Assembly (NCBI GenBank): GCA_007644065.1
Contig: VJWN01000014.1
Coordinates: forward strand, 496,001-560,000
Direction: 5' to 3'
DNA length: 64,000 nucleotides
Source of the DNA: Margaritispora aquatica
Lineage: Eukaryota; Ascomycota; Leotiomycetes; Helotiales; Discinellaceae
Shown: positions 21,605 to 33,772 of the stretch, piece by piece
Position numbering within the stretch: position 1 is the stretch's first letter
Layout: the number at the start of each line of letters is the position of its first letter
Notes under the pieces: generated by a model
Databases searched by the model: none
Told to the model about the DNA's origin: nothing
What the model saw: the letters and a program-made list of their open reading frames with translations, nothing else
Position numbers and translations under genes: made by a program

Positions 21605-24600
21605 TTAGGCAAGATCTTCCCTTGGTTTGTGGCCCTCTACTTCCGCAGTATGGTTCAATCTTTCCACCCTTATATGACTTGATACCTGTCCTCTCCGTAT
21701 CCTTCTTTGACTGCCTTGTTCAACAAGCAAGTATTTGCTTCCCCAAGAAAACTCGTCCCACGGGATGTTCTCATCTTTAATTCCTCGGCTTAAAAGGAAG
21801 TTGGTCATATTGAGGCTTCCTCTAGCCGCTTCCAGAACACAATTGGGAAACCCTATCCTTCCCTCTGCCTTTGCTCCTCGAGCAAGTAATAGCTTAGCGA
21901 CGGGCATGTGATCTGATAAAACTGCCTCGTAAAGAGCTGTGTTCTGCCACTTAGTGCCCTGTAGGTTGACCTCGGCTCCATTGTCTAAAAGGAGCTGAAC
22001 GATACTTAGTTTTCCACGTCTTGCGGCTATTTTCAGTGCAGAAGAACCAGATATCATAGCATTTACTTGAGCACCACGATCGATCAGCAACTTAACTATG
22101 GCTTCTCTCTGCCATGAAACTGCTGCCTGCAGAGCGGTGCGGTACTCGCCTCCTTGGAGATTTACATCGGCTCCGGAGTCCAGAATATACCTCACAAAAG
22201 ATTCCTTCATGAACAAAGAACTGATTGCTGCCTGCAGCGCTGTCCCGTACTCCCCACCTATCTGGTTGATATTGGAGCCGTTCTTCAAGAGATACCCAAC
22301 CACCTCAAAATTTTGCGCGTACGCAGCTGCTTGAAGTGCATTTCCAAAGTACCCGCCCTTGACATCAATTGCTCCGGCATTAATCAAGATAGGCACAACT
22401 GCAGTGCCATAGCCAGCAGCACCCGCTTGCAAAACACAGCCATACAGCCCACCTTCCATCTGAACATCAGCTCCATGTTTCAACATCAACTTCAGAATTG
22501 TGACATCGCCTATATGTGCCGCTGCTTGAAGAGGATTTCCGTATTTGCCACCTTCTTGGTTGACATTAGCCCCTTGTGCTAGCAAAAATTCGACAACTTC
22601 CTCACGACCGACAGAACATGCGGCGTGAAGAGCACTACCATCCTCTCCGTCGGCAGAATCGAGCTCGGCGCCGTGTAGCAATAGTAGCTTTACCATATCC
22701 AGATTCCGCCCCATGGCTGCAGCTTGGAAGGCATTGCCATACCTGCATCCATAAATATTTGGATCGGCACCGGCATCCAGCAAGACTTGAACAATTTTAG
22801 ACGTATCCTCTCTTGGTGCACCTGTTAGGACTGTGTGGAGTGCTGTGCCATGCGTGCCACCTACTTGGTTCACGTCAGCGCCGTTTTGTAGCAGCAGCTT
22901 GACCATAGCAAAATCTCTTGCAGACGCCGCACTCTCGAGAGCATTCCCACGGCCTCCTCCTGCCTGGACATTGACATGCGCACCATTATGAATCAACATT
23001 GATCCTACGGTAATATTTCCTTGCCCCGCGGCCACTTGCAAAGCACTTCCACTGTAGGTCATCACTTTATTTATGTCAAAGCCCCGATCAAGAAGCAGTC
23101 TTACGATGTGCTCGTGACCATTCTTTGCCGCTATTTCTAAAGTAGTGGACATCTCACTTTTTCCTGTGATGTTCGCTCCACTATCCATCAAAGTTTTAGC
23201 GAGCTCTTCATATCCGAACCGGCAGGCGTAGTGGAAGGGAGTTAATGCCCGGCCGTCCGCATCATCCATTGCTACACCATTGTCGATCAATGCCTTCACA
23301 ACCGTCTTGAGGTTCCAACATGCTGCTGTATGAATTAGATCGGAATTTTCTCTTGCTGGACATTTTGGATAGAGGCGCGCGAGACTTTCGAAGAGCATTT
23401 TCCAAATTTCGAAAACACCTGGGCGAGATCCAAAGAACTTAACCACATCTTCCTGTCCAACCATCCCGTACTCAGCTCTCGCTGCGTGGATAGGCCAGCT
23501 TCTAGTTGCATATTCGGTAAAGGGAAATTCCTTGATCGCGCCTTCAAAGTTCATACTCGCTTTGTCCAGCAGCTCCTCCTGTGTCAAATACTTCAAGCAT
23601 GACTTCGACAGTCGATCCTCGCACATACCCAGGACATTTCGATGGTCTTTGTTCGAAACCGAACCTTGCAAACTCGACAGCAGATCAAAGCCTTCAGTTC
23701 GCATGAATTCATATACCGTGGCATGGAAAAGGTGCACCGTACTCTTTCTATCATCTTTGTTCTCTCGTCTATACCCTTTGTCCACAACGGCTAGCCCACC
23801 AGACAAGCTCCCTATCAACAGCTCCATCCGATCTTCAGTTTTCACGAACGACTGCAGTTCCTCGCATCTCTTTACGCTGTCCTCGATAAGGTCATCGCAA
23901 CTCATAGCAAGTTTCAGTTCCTCGAGCGACAATGGTCGAGCTGCCAAACAAACCCACTGCATGAGTAGGAGAGGCTTTCCTTTTGCGGCATCAGCTACGG
24001 CATGCTCCAACATGCTTCGGTAAATAGGAAATAGCTCGTTTGATTCCGTCTCTATAAGGGAGGAAATGTCATCAATCTCAAAAGTACCATCGTTCAGGTG
24101 CTTCACTATTTTTTGCATCCTCAATTCCACCCAAAGAAAAACACCATTAGCTGTCTGTACCAACGCTCCCTCAAGTCTCATCCGTTCGTCTTGGCTATAA
24201 CTATACCAGTGCCTGACGCCATCTTCAAGCCGACTTCTGACAAATTGTCTTAGATCACGGGTATTTGATTTCTCAACCACGATTTCCGAGTCGTCAGGGC
24301 CGGATGTGAACACCGGGTAGTGTCTGCAGCTGACACATATTCTGATCATGGACGAGTCTCGGGCGCGGCAAACGAGTTGCTGGAGAGCCATCAGTATCTC
24401 TGGACCGGAGCTCTTCCCTTTCTCATCCAAGCTTTCATCGACGGCGTCTACAAAGATGAACACTTCTCTACACTGACGTTGTAGAACTTCAACCAAGAGC
24501 TCAAAAAGCTCATCCTCAATCCAGGTCCATTGTGAGCCGACACCTCTTTGTTTCTCCACCCATTTCGCGAGAACAACGTTCCTAGCATTTACGCTCTGCA

Positions 24601-26406
24601 TGTATATCTGCCACAGCAAAGTCCTCAGCATACCCAACTTGGATCGTTGCAGAATACTACCGTTGCCCTTGAAAAAGAAGCTCAAGCAAATCTCTCGAGC
24701 ATTTGACGGCTCTTTAGAGTATGCAGAGGATAGAAACGACATCAGCGTGCTTTTGCCACTTCCAGGAAGTCCTTTCAGAAGTAAAAAATTACCTTTGGAG
24801 GTCGGTGAAGTGAAGTCCTTGTAGTTTGGATGCTGAAGGAGCCATCCACATGTCTCTTTGTGCCAAGCTGGTCCATGAGTGCTCTGTGCAAAGCTCGAAA
24901 ACGCGAGTGATTGGAGACAAGCTACAACGCATCAGCTTCGCTTGCCAATGCTCATAGTCACGCGATTTGAGACTCACATTGGTCCTCTTCTTGAATCTCA
25001 GCATGTATTCCTATTGGCGTCTAATTAGATACATGCGCATGGTAAAAAACTTCAACACTGACGCAAAATAGGCATGGATTTGCCACTAACTAATTGTTAC
25101 GTTCCTAGCGACTTGGTTTAGGGCACCTAATACTCGTTGATACCCCACGTTTCTCTCATCGTTGAATCGACAGATCGATCTATGATCGCATCCACCCATA
25201 GATGCAACATTCTCTGTGTCAACATTCATACTCCCACTCTTCCGATCCACAACCTTACACTTCATTAGCCCAGACTCGCCCCAAATTCCAAAGGCGGATA
25301 ATAAAAACTCACAATTCCGAACACCGGCATCAGCGTAATCTTTTGTTCAATGAAGCTGAAAATCGCTATATCCTTCGTAAAATGCCTAAAATCTCTCGCA
25401 ATAGTCATCAGTTCCTGCGAATCAAGCTGGAGCGACGTCACCAGGGCCGAATTAGTGAAACATCCAAAGAAAGGCACGTGGCCTATTTTGGCGATCACGG
25501 CGCCGGCCCTCGCGGCTTCGGCGCCGCCATGTGGTGTCGCGAGGAAGAGGATCGAGACGGTGGAGGTCAGGATAAAGCCATAGCGGGCGTGTTCGATGGA
25601 GGTTAGATTTAGGGCTTTTTTGACAATTATCCCGCCCATGCTGTGGGCGATGAAGATTATGGGGCGTTTTTGGAGCTGGTGTAAGTTAGTGAGGATGATA
25701 TTTCATGTAAGTAACCACTTGTGGATGTTGATGAAGTAGGTAGGTACGGCACTTCTACAAGCCAATCATGTGGAAAATTGGGTGCATTGCTACCACTTAT
25801 GCGTTACTTTGGTCTGGAAGAATTCCAAAGAGCCAAGTCAAGCAAGAAAGGTTTCCAGACCAATATCTCTGATGATTTTAACAAGAGAATATCGTTCAGA
25901 TATGTAGCACTGTACGATCATGACTTACGAGGAAAAGGAAAAGGCACTTACAGCAGGACTCGTCCTCTCTCTTCTGATATCTTCCAATAACTCCCTCGCG
26001 AAATCCTCAAATCCACCCGTGCCGAGCGATTGAAACACTCTCGCTTCATACCCGAATGAATATATCCTCGCTCCCGGGAATTTTTCAGGCAACATGTCGC
26101 CCAGCCAGAACCTACCGTTTGCATGCGTCCATGTCGAGTATGCACCGCCATTCAAGCCGTGCACTGCGATAATGTCGATGGGGAATTCGTTTTCTGAGTT
26201 CGTGTCTGGGATGGGTGTGTCTTTGTTTAGGTGGATTAGCCCTTCACGCTCGGGTTTAATGGTTAGACTGGATGAGCATGAGGAGGGGCGTGAGTCTTTA
26301 GAGCTGAATAATGACTTCAACCGTTGCTACAGTAGGTTTGGCTTAGCATTGAGATCTTGTCTGGAGCATGAGGCTATGGCTAAGAAGCTTGACTTACTCC
26401 AAACAT
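21605..26406 (-). CDS. NLR-type receptor: alpha/beta hydrolase - NACHT - ankyrin repeats
   Basis: 1419 residues from seven phase-consistent exons: 26406-26398, 26326-25952, 25675-25313, 25253-25101, 25020-24978 and 24921-21605 carry the protein, and the first codes only MFG. The N-terminal alpha/beta hydrolase (about 25-300) has IIAVHGLNGG and the nucleophile elbow AHSMGG (Ser140). The NACHT follows, with Walker A GLPGSGKST at 365-373 and Walker B VFIFVDAVDE at 468-477. About 16 ankyrin repeats fill 842-1367, several sharing a G-x-YG-x-ALQAA core. The last 52 residues are basic and unstructured-looking. Fungal NLRs of this layout act in non-self recognition and programmed cell death; the trigger here is unknown. 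The 9-nt first exon is inferred from splice signals and has no other evidence. (Six intervals listed; the count of coding exons is six.). Confidence 0.9.
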
Positions 26407-28026
26407 GGTAGAAGCAACTATTCTTTGCACTTGAAGTCCTGTCCAAAGAGATATAGTCCAGTTCTACAAAAAAAAAAAAGAACAGCAAATATCTATATAT
26501 ATTACAATAAACACCTCACAAAGGAGTTTCGATTTTGAAACCGAGGGAACATATGAGAAAGAATACCGACAACGACAACAGATATAACTGAGAAGATACC
26601 AGACACCTCACCTTGTTAGTGGCACAAGAGATCTGCCTTGAGACCTGAACAGGCCAGGATTGATCATTGCTCAGCCCATTGGTGTGCAAGGCGCGCGACT
26701 CCGTTTGGCCTGTCTTCCCCTCAGGCTCACCGAGACTGACCCGAGGGATGGGTATGCTTGGATTTTGGGGAGATGGTTGGACAGGAATCTATCTTGTGTT
26801 TGAAGACATTATGAGTTCTCACAGGGGACTTGAAAGACTTGTGCTACTCAGCCTGGTTGTTGGATATACTGCATGTCTGGGAGCTCAGGGGTAGCGGCCA
26901 GTGCGTGTGGCGAATTACAGGGAAGTTACCTAGGTCGAGTGAATAGACAGAACTACTCGTTGGGATGTTCTCACACGTGCTCACAGATTTGAGTCTCCGA
27001 ATCCTGTAAGTGATTTGTGAGGAGTATGGAATAGTTTTGATATCAGCGGGATTTATGTTGGAGGTGAAATTTACTTTCGCAGCACATATCATATCTACTG
27101 TACGTTTGGTGAGTGATGTGCAGAGTGGAAGGTGGTTCGGCCCGCCCGGAACTATTTACGCGCTGGGCGCTAAGATATCATGAAGCCTCACTCCACTTTT
27201 GAGGCTGATACCAAAACGCGCGCAGCACATGACTTGAACGACTTCTCCTAGCTCAGTACCTAGGGTGGGTAAGGTATTCCATTGAATCTTCCTCTATGCA
27301 ACTCTAACAACAAAACCTCTTTGCGGATGTATAGTTTAGCTTAGTGTAGCAGGTCAAGCATACAAATTCAAACGTAGGTATAGTGTTTAGAAATGAAAAC
27401 TCTAATTCGCTGGCTAATTAAGATCAATTCAAGCAAGACGTTTGAAAGTGACTTGCATCGATTGGATACCTATTCCTCATATCATTTCAAATAGAAAGGG
27501 AGAAAGATATCACTGCATCAGAACAACTCAATAGAGTGGATAAAGAAACGTGGGTCTGATTACTCCTTTCAATAAAGTGACCAATGTTTGAAAGTTATTG
27601 TCGGGCTCCCAAAGGCACGTTCGACAAAGACTACTTTACCCTAAGCAACTTTCACTATAGATATATATATGTTTATATAAGATTCATCTACATTGCTTCG
27701 ATCCCTCAAGTGGATAACAATTACGAAGGGGCAACGAAAACTGATCAGCTAGAAGAAAGGGTGGAAGATTGATAGGTGTTGGAATAGTGAGTACTTGGGT
27801 CATGTAATTCTGGCTACTAATCCTCAGACACCGAAGAACCTAGAGGTGGGTTGCTACTTAGATAGGATATGTTACGAGGCTTGTAGCTACATGACTACCA
27901 TTCAATATACAGTAAACCTGATTAACCACTTTCCTCCAATTTTTGCTTTGTATTTGAAAGTGGAGAACGCTTTGAGGGGTGACAAAAATAAGCGAGGAAC
28001 GGTGCGAAGCATCAAAATGTTAAAAA
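26407..28026. other. Gene-poor intergenic DNA
   Basis: Upstream region of the NLR. No frame with domain-like content was found on either strand. The part from 27600 is AT-rich. An A-run (26467-26480) lies close to the NLR start. Confidence 0.55.
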
Positions 28027-28027
28027 A
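28022..28027 (-). terminator. Pol III T-run terminator of the 5S gene
   Basis: Six T residues on the minus strand directly at the 3' end of the 5S rRNA. Confidence 0.85.
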
Positions 28028-28145
28028 CATACAACAGTAGGTATTCGCTGGTGGTCACCCACCCAACTACTAATCTACCGATCTGAGGCTTGTGTATGGC
28101 AGAGCGGACGGGATGCCCAATTCTCCTCAGTCTATGGTCGTATGT
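28027..28145 (-). rRNA. 5S ribosomal RNA gene
   Basis: 119-nt 5S rRNA on the minus strand. Read 5' to 3' it begins ACATACGACCATAGACTG and ends GCGAATACCTACTGTTGTATGT. The diagnostic loop GTAGTTGGGTGGGTGACCACC of fungal 5S (internal control region) is intact, as are the GTCCGCTC and AAGCCTCAGATCGG blocks. The 5' ACATAC and 3' GTATGT ends pair as helix I. A run of six T (28027-28022) follows at once and serves as RNA polymerase III terminator. Filamentous ascomycetes typically carry dispersed single 5S genes outside the rDNA repeat, which fits this position. Confidence 0.96.
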
Positions 28146-29814
28146 GGAAGATGTTTCATCATTTGTATTTATATATGATGGAATTGGTGGCAGAGTAGTA
28201 AATGGAATGCTCAATCCTCTGCCTTTTTTTACCCGTATGTGCACGTGGCACACTAGTGCCTATCTGTAAATGCTGAAAATCGGCCAGACTTCGGGATTGA
28301 TTCAAGATGTCCGGCGAAAACGATGTCTTTAGACTATTCAGTATTGGTGTCCTGACACGTCGGTTTCGCCAAAAGTTAATAACTTGAGTCGCAAGTTACG
28401 AGTCGATTTTTCATATATTTAAACTAAATTAAGATTTACGGCTGTGCATTCAGCCAGCCAACGATGTTCCGTTGGAGTTTTCAAGAACCTCCTTTGGAGT
28501 ACGTACCCTCCTTATCAGGAGAGAGGTCGGAGAGTAATACTTTTACTTATTCTTAAAGACCCCCCCTATAGTTACATAGGTAAAATATACCGGTAGATAA
28601 TAGTTAGCATTCTTCAACCTCTCTATCTTCTTTTTAACATACACTATTGTAGAGATTATAAAGTATAACATCTATTTATATGTCGACCTCCTTAACTAAG
28701 GATACTGAGAGATTATAATTACCCTCTTTTGTCGCTCTTATCTTAAGTTCAGAAAGATGGGATGCGGTATCATATGAAGATGTCTAGGGACATAAGTAAT
28801 GGCAGTTATTTTGTTGATGATCTGTTATTCATCAATGTGTTCTTCATGTGTTCATACAAGTAGGGAGGTAAGAGGGAATCATAGACTGTTCTATGATTTA
28901 CAAAGCATCTGATTAACATTGTCTTTCTAATCTTCAATCTTCGAATGGTGTCGCACGTGGTTTCCACGGTATTTAAGGCGGAGATCTTGGATCGGTTTTG
29001 TCACATGCTAAGACGTTATTCTTTTCTGAGTTCATGGATCCAAAGAGCAATGTCCGGGTTGCTACGCCTTTACTTCGATATATATTTCGACATGTGTCAA
29101 TTACCATATCGATCTCTGGGAAACCATCTCTGTGAATACTTCAATATGCTAAATGCCCCTTTCGCTTAATTTCCTTACCTAAATAAATTCATCTATGGCA
29201 TAAATGAGAACAGAGATATGGAAAGCCCAAAAGCGGTTTACTTGAAAGCTGTGCATTGGGTTGCTAAAGTATCATGTGGTAGTTGAAGGGAGACTGGATG
29301 ATAAGAGTAAGGATCGATTGCTATACGTGGATTGCGGAGGATTGGTTACAAGATTAGTAACTTAAAGAATTAGATAGCCTTATGCTGCTAAAAGTATGCC
29401 TTTACAGAAGGACAAACAAAGAGAATGAAATCTTGATTTAAATTTGTAGAAGAGAAGGCCTCTGGAACAAAGGATGTCTCTTTTATCTAGTCTCTACGCT
29501 GTTCCTAAACCGAGAAGAGAAAGTCTGTAGGGCGAACCACAGATCTAGACTCCACTTTTAATACCTGCATCTATAAGCTTAGACTATTGCTATATTTTAG
29601 TGCTCCCCGAGTTTTAAGAATTAAGAAACCTGTTTCTAATTAGGATTTAAAGAGAGAACGAGGTTGCATTAGGATATTATGGGCACAAAAATGCTTTAGA
29701 GGAGTACCCCGGGTTGGAATAAGAGGATATATTATAATTATCTTTGCCCTTAAGCATTCGTTTTCATCCGTGTCGCCAAGAAATGCTTCCGAGCACCCAG
29801 TTCACTCAATTGAA
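28146..29814. other. AT-rich gene-free DNA
   Basis: Region upstream of the 5S gene and downstream of the membrane-protein gene. It is AT-rich (notably 28370-28720) with many stops in all frames, and may be old mutated repeat DNA. No transposon domain was seen. Confidence 0.5.
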
Positions 29815-31053
29815 TTAGGTCATGAATAGTGCAAGTCGTTTACAAAGAAAATATACCCAATATAAGGCCTTCCCACCCTGGTCCAACTTGCTCGGCACTC
29901 CCGATGAATTACCCGTCACAGCAGCCAGCAACCAATCCATGTAAATCAGCATGAAAACTAAGAAGAAAAGACAAATCTTTGAAGTCCACTTCGTCATCCA
30001 CACCATCGCTTTCGTTTCACCCTCAGAATGCACGACGCTCCCATCGGGTTTCTTCTCACCTGCGCAGCAGCAAAGCAAGATGGTCAGGCTTAGCATCACT
30101 CCTGGGGGAAAGAAGAAATACATCGTAATGGTTCTGACTTCGCTGATCATGCTCCACAATTCTCGTGCGATGCCTATGCTGCCAACGAATCCCATTCCAC
30201 AGCCAGCGAGCCAGATTGATATTATTAGGCCCCAGGAAACCCATTGCCCATATTTGTTGCCTTCCTGTCTGAAGTCGCTCCTGTCTCTTCTAAAGAATTC
30301 TCGTCTGCGAGAACCCCCTCTCAAGTGCGCGGCCTCGTATTGAGGAGTTGAATAGTAATTCGTCAGTGGGTATGCTTTCGGTTGAGTATAATACGGTTGT
30401 GACTGCATGTTGTACTGTGGGACACCCGTGGGATCATAGCTAGGTTCCGGAGAAACAATCGCATTCGGATTATATGTAACGGTAGCAGCTGGTGTGGATC
30501 CGTCAACTGCCACGGGAACCTCTTTGGGGCGGCGAACAAACAGCCATCGCCCATGACCGAACATCGCAGCAATGGAACTCGCTGCTGATGTCAACAACAT
30601 CCAAATCCCAAGCAATTGTAAATGTCCGTCCCCTTTGCATCGCGTAACTGTCAAACATCCTGTGATTGTAGTTCCGGTGAATTGCAAGAAGCCAATGAAG
30701 ATGTTAATCTTCTTATATTCTTGTCTCTTCCATGGTACCAGTGGCCGCCGACCGTAAGCGTTGACGAAAATGCAGTAGTAAGTCAGAACGTGGGATGTAA
30801 AGCCAATGCCGCCATACGGCAAAGCATAGCAGGTAATGTTATCAAGAATCTTGTTTAAGGATTCTGTCTTGTCCTCATAAACGCGCGTAGACAGATTCGT
30901 AGAGCTGGACTGACGGGAACGAACGAACGAATTGCTGAAGGACAGGCTTGCCGCGACTGCAAGCGATGGGTTACTCAAAACGACCACCAGAATTATGGCG
31001 AAATTGGCGATGAATCGTTTGCCAAGAATGGCTGTGAGATCCAATTTAGCCAT
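29815..31053 (-). CDS. Multi-pass membrane protein of unknown function
   Basis: Single-exon, 412 residues; the family is not recognised. About seven hydrophobic segments are visible: near 14-35 (possibly a signal anchor), 82-100, 116-136, 147-166, then after a hydrophilic Pro/Tyr/Gln-rich loop (about 185-240) three more ending at GLIISIWLAGCGMGFVGSIG, TMYFFFPPGVMLSLTILLCCC and ICLFFLVFMLIYMDWLLAAV. The loop has a basic cluster, RGGSRRREFFRRDRSDFR. The uninterrupted frame and clear topology support a real gene. Transport or sensing roles are both possible. Confidence 0.8.
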   Translation of the reverse strand: MAKLDLTAILGKRFIANFAIILVVVLSNPSLAVAASLSFSNSFVRSRQSSSTNLSTRVYEDKTESLNKILDNITCYALPYGGIGFTSHVLTYYCIFVNAYGRRPLVPWKRQEYKKINIFIGFLQFTGTTITGCLTVTRCKGDGHLQLLGIWMLLTSAASSIAAMFGHGRWLFVRRPKEVPVAVDGSTPAATVTYNPNAIVSPEPSYDPTGVPQYNMQSQPYYTQPKAYPLTNYYSTPQYEAAHLRGGSRRREFFRRDRSDFRQEGNKYGQWVSWGLIISIWLAGCGMGFVGSIGIARELWSMISEVRTITMYFFFPPGVMLSLTILLCCCAGEKKPDGSVVHSEGETKAMVWMTKWTSKICLFFLVFMLIYMDWLLAAVTGNSSGVPSKLDQGGKALYWVYFLCKRLALFMT

Positions 31054-33772
31054 GATATGATGGCAAGGGGCTGGCTTTCAAATCTTCAATTGAAGTTTGT
31101 GAAGTGAAGTAATCATCTAGACGTCACTTGAGCAGTAGGCAACGCAAAATTGAGGAAGCCCTCGCTCAGTATTGGAATTAGCTATGTTCTTGTATTGTAA
31201 GTGATAATATATAATCAATGGAGATATATAACACACATTTCGTGCATTAGCCAAGAGTCTCGGGCGTAGTGCAGAATCCTTTGCCAGGGTTTGCTTGGAG
31301 AGGGAGGGGGTTGTAACAAATGACCACAAACCTCATTGGCTTCCGAAAACGCCACAGATACTTCAACATGCCTCGATTTGAAAACCGTTAAGAGTTGACT
31401 GAAAAATTGCGCCCGATAATATCACGAGCTCCAGAAAATAACCAGCATACCAAGCCCACCCAAATTCAAAGAAGCCTCAACAATGTCCGCGCTTCGAATG
31501 GTAGTTCTAACCATCACCACGCCTCGCGCAGTTTGAATTTTCACCTTCACTTCATTTAAACGTGTGGCTAAAGAAACCGTCCTGAGGATGGGCCACCATA
31601 GCTTTGGTATACAGAGTATATCTGGAAGCATGTGAGGGTCGTGCAATTATGGTGTATATCGACCTTGCAGGGACGTTGATCAGATTTCACAAGGGAGGAA
31701 GAGAGGAGCAGCCAGAATGATAAGTGCTCCTGAAGCCCTGTTCGGTCAGCCGGGATACTGATACACATACGAACCACATCGCGCAGTGCTTTGGTCAGTC
31801 CCATTGGTTTTCTTATTCATAATATAGATATGCCGAATCACTACTCTGTCAAAATAGTTGCTTGGCGCTCGCCAAACCAGAATCATTTTGGGGGCTGTCG
31901 TCAGCTTTAGGCAAAATAAATTGGGAGAAAGAGAACCTAGACGGGAGAGACGTTCAGATCTGTACTTATGTTAATAGTAAACATGGGAAATTTCCGGATC
32001 TCACCTTCAAATAATGTGGTATCGCCTGAGTACATTCATGCTGCGACAAGATCATTCTGGAATCATGATTCCTAGAGACGAGGTCTCCAATGAGCCCAAA
32101 TGCCATAGCCGATTATCAAATTACCAAGCCTTGATTGAATATCGAGTTTGACCTTGACTAGATTCAATTGATTGTTCGTGTTATTGTGCAATCGCTTGAA
32201 AAATTCCATGTCCATTAAGTTGTTTTCACAAGAACCTTTCCCGAACACGCCTGCATACAATTAAAAGAATACTGTTGCCTAATTGTTCGCATGATATCAG
32301 TGCAGCAGATCCTTACATCGCCATATATGGACCCGACCCCCTTACATCGTCAAATCGGGTCAAATTGTCCACGCAGAGCCTCACATTGACTTCAAGCAGC
32401 TCTTTCAGAGCATGCAGCGGCTGCAGAAGAATCACTCATATGAACAAAAGCCATGAAATCGTCTTTGTCCCGAAGATAGCGCTCGAGTGAATACGAATAA
32501 CCAGATGGCTTGGTCGATATGTCTGGATCGTAATCTATGTCCTACCGCACTTCGTCCCCTGGCCACGTGCTCCACCCGCCCCCCCCCAAGAGGCATGAAT
32601 TTGGTTAGTTTGTCAACTTTTGAATATCCCTGCGTACACTGTGCATAGGCTCGCTAATAAATGAGAGATCTATACTTGAACTTTTAATCTTTCTTCAACA
32701 GTCTCGTGGACGACTGCTAGCAAAGATCGAAGCGTGTCGCTAATCTATAATGTTCCTCTCGATAGGTTTGACAATTTGATGCCAAGGCAGGTTGAATTCA
32801 TTGAGTCAGCCCAATTCTCCTCAGTCTATGGTCATATGTGACAGATTATGAAGTGCATGAGTCAATATACCCTACGAAATTTTATTAAGCGAGCCTCAAG
32901 AATTAAGAAGTCAACCAATTCCTTATGATACGAAAGGTACGAAATAGCAACACCTGATTTGAATGAATGCTTGCCTGTCTTAGTTTCTCCGACTCCGGGT
33001 GAATTCACTGTTGTTGCGACTGAGTGCTCAAGTGATCAATGGCGTTGGGCGAGCTGTACCGTCTTCCCATCCCCCACCTCCCCCCAAACAAGTGGTGACG
33101 CTCTAAATGTGACCTTCAGGAATCACAATATGCGTTCCCTTAGTCACGAGGAAAGCCTGAAGATTTCTGTAGCTCACAGTGTGATTCAAAGGTAACACAG
33201 ACAACAGCATCTCATCTCGTACGACATCGAAGTAAAATTTCAGCGCATCTTCAGACCAACTCTCAGCCCATCTGAACAATCCCTCGGACCGAAATCATCA
33301 AATTCAAACGATCACAACATCTCCATTACTGAAAGTACAGCTGTGCATAATCCATATTGCAAGTAACAGATGAAGCAAACACATCGATCACGGGAACGCA
33401 CATGGAGTCCGTCACACCACTTCACCCCTCCAGATTGCGCAGCCATGCATTGAGCGGCATACATGAGTACGAAGCTTCACTGTTCGAGTTTCAGATGAGT
33501 TGGCGTGCGTCTTGATCGAGGCTATCTGCCTTGCAGATGGTGGATGTGCTACCTGTCTGTCTTCTTTGCTGCTTGTGTGCTGATGTGATACAATGTAAGG
33601 GGAGGCGAGTAGGCGAGGGAAGTTGAGTTTTTCTCGCTTAATCGTACTCCGTGGTGGGAAAAGCAAACTTCTGTCTAATTTGGCTTAATATGTTCGGGAC
33701 TTCTACCGAATCAATCATTCTCTGGCTGATATTCTCCAGGTATCTACGAGGCAAAGAAAGAGGGTTGCGAGA
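31054..33772. other. Gene-poor intergenic DNA with a 5S fragment
   Basis: No convincing gene. A minus-strand frame of 74 codons at 31422-31646 and neighbouring frame pieces to 31804 could not be joined in phase. A 5S rRNA fragment lies at 32809-32839. Two poly-C/poly-purine tracts sit near 32580 and 33070. Confidence 0.55.
32809..32839 (-). pseudogene. 5S rRNA pseudogene, 5' 31 nt only
   Basis: Minus-strand bases ACATATGACCATAGACTG through GGGC match positions 1-31 of the complete 5S gene at 28145-28115 with one G-to-A difference. From position 32 the sequence is unrelated, so the internal promoter and 3' half are missing. Truncated 5S copies keeping only the 5' half are known in Aspergillus. 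Confidence 0.8.

Noticed and set aside
26460..29814. Transposon or hidden genes in the gene-poor stretch
   Set aside because: Only the 5S gene is supportable; no reverse transcriptase, transposase or terminal repeats were seen.
31422..31804. Possible small spliced minus-strand gene
   Set aside because: Candidate introns are 30 and 42 nt, and the only in-phase join ends quickly; the longer 3' frame is in another phase.
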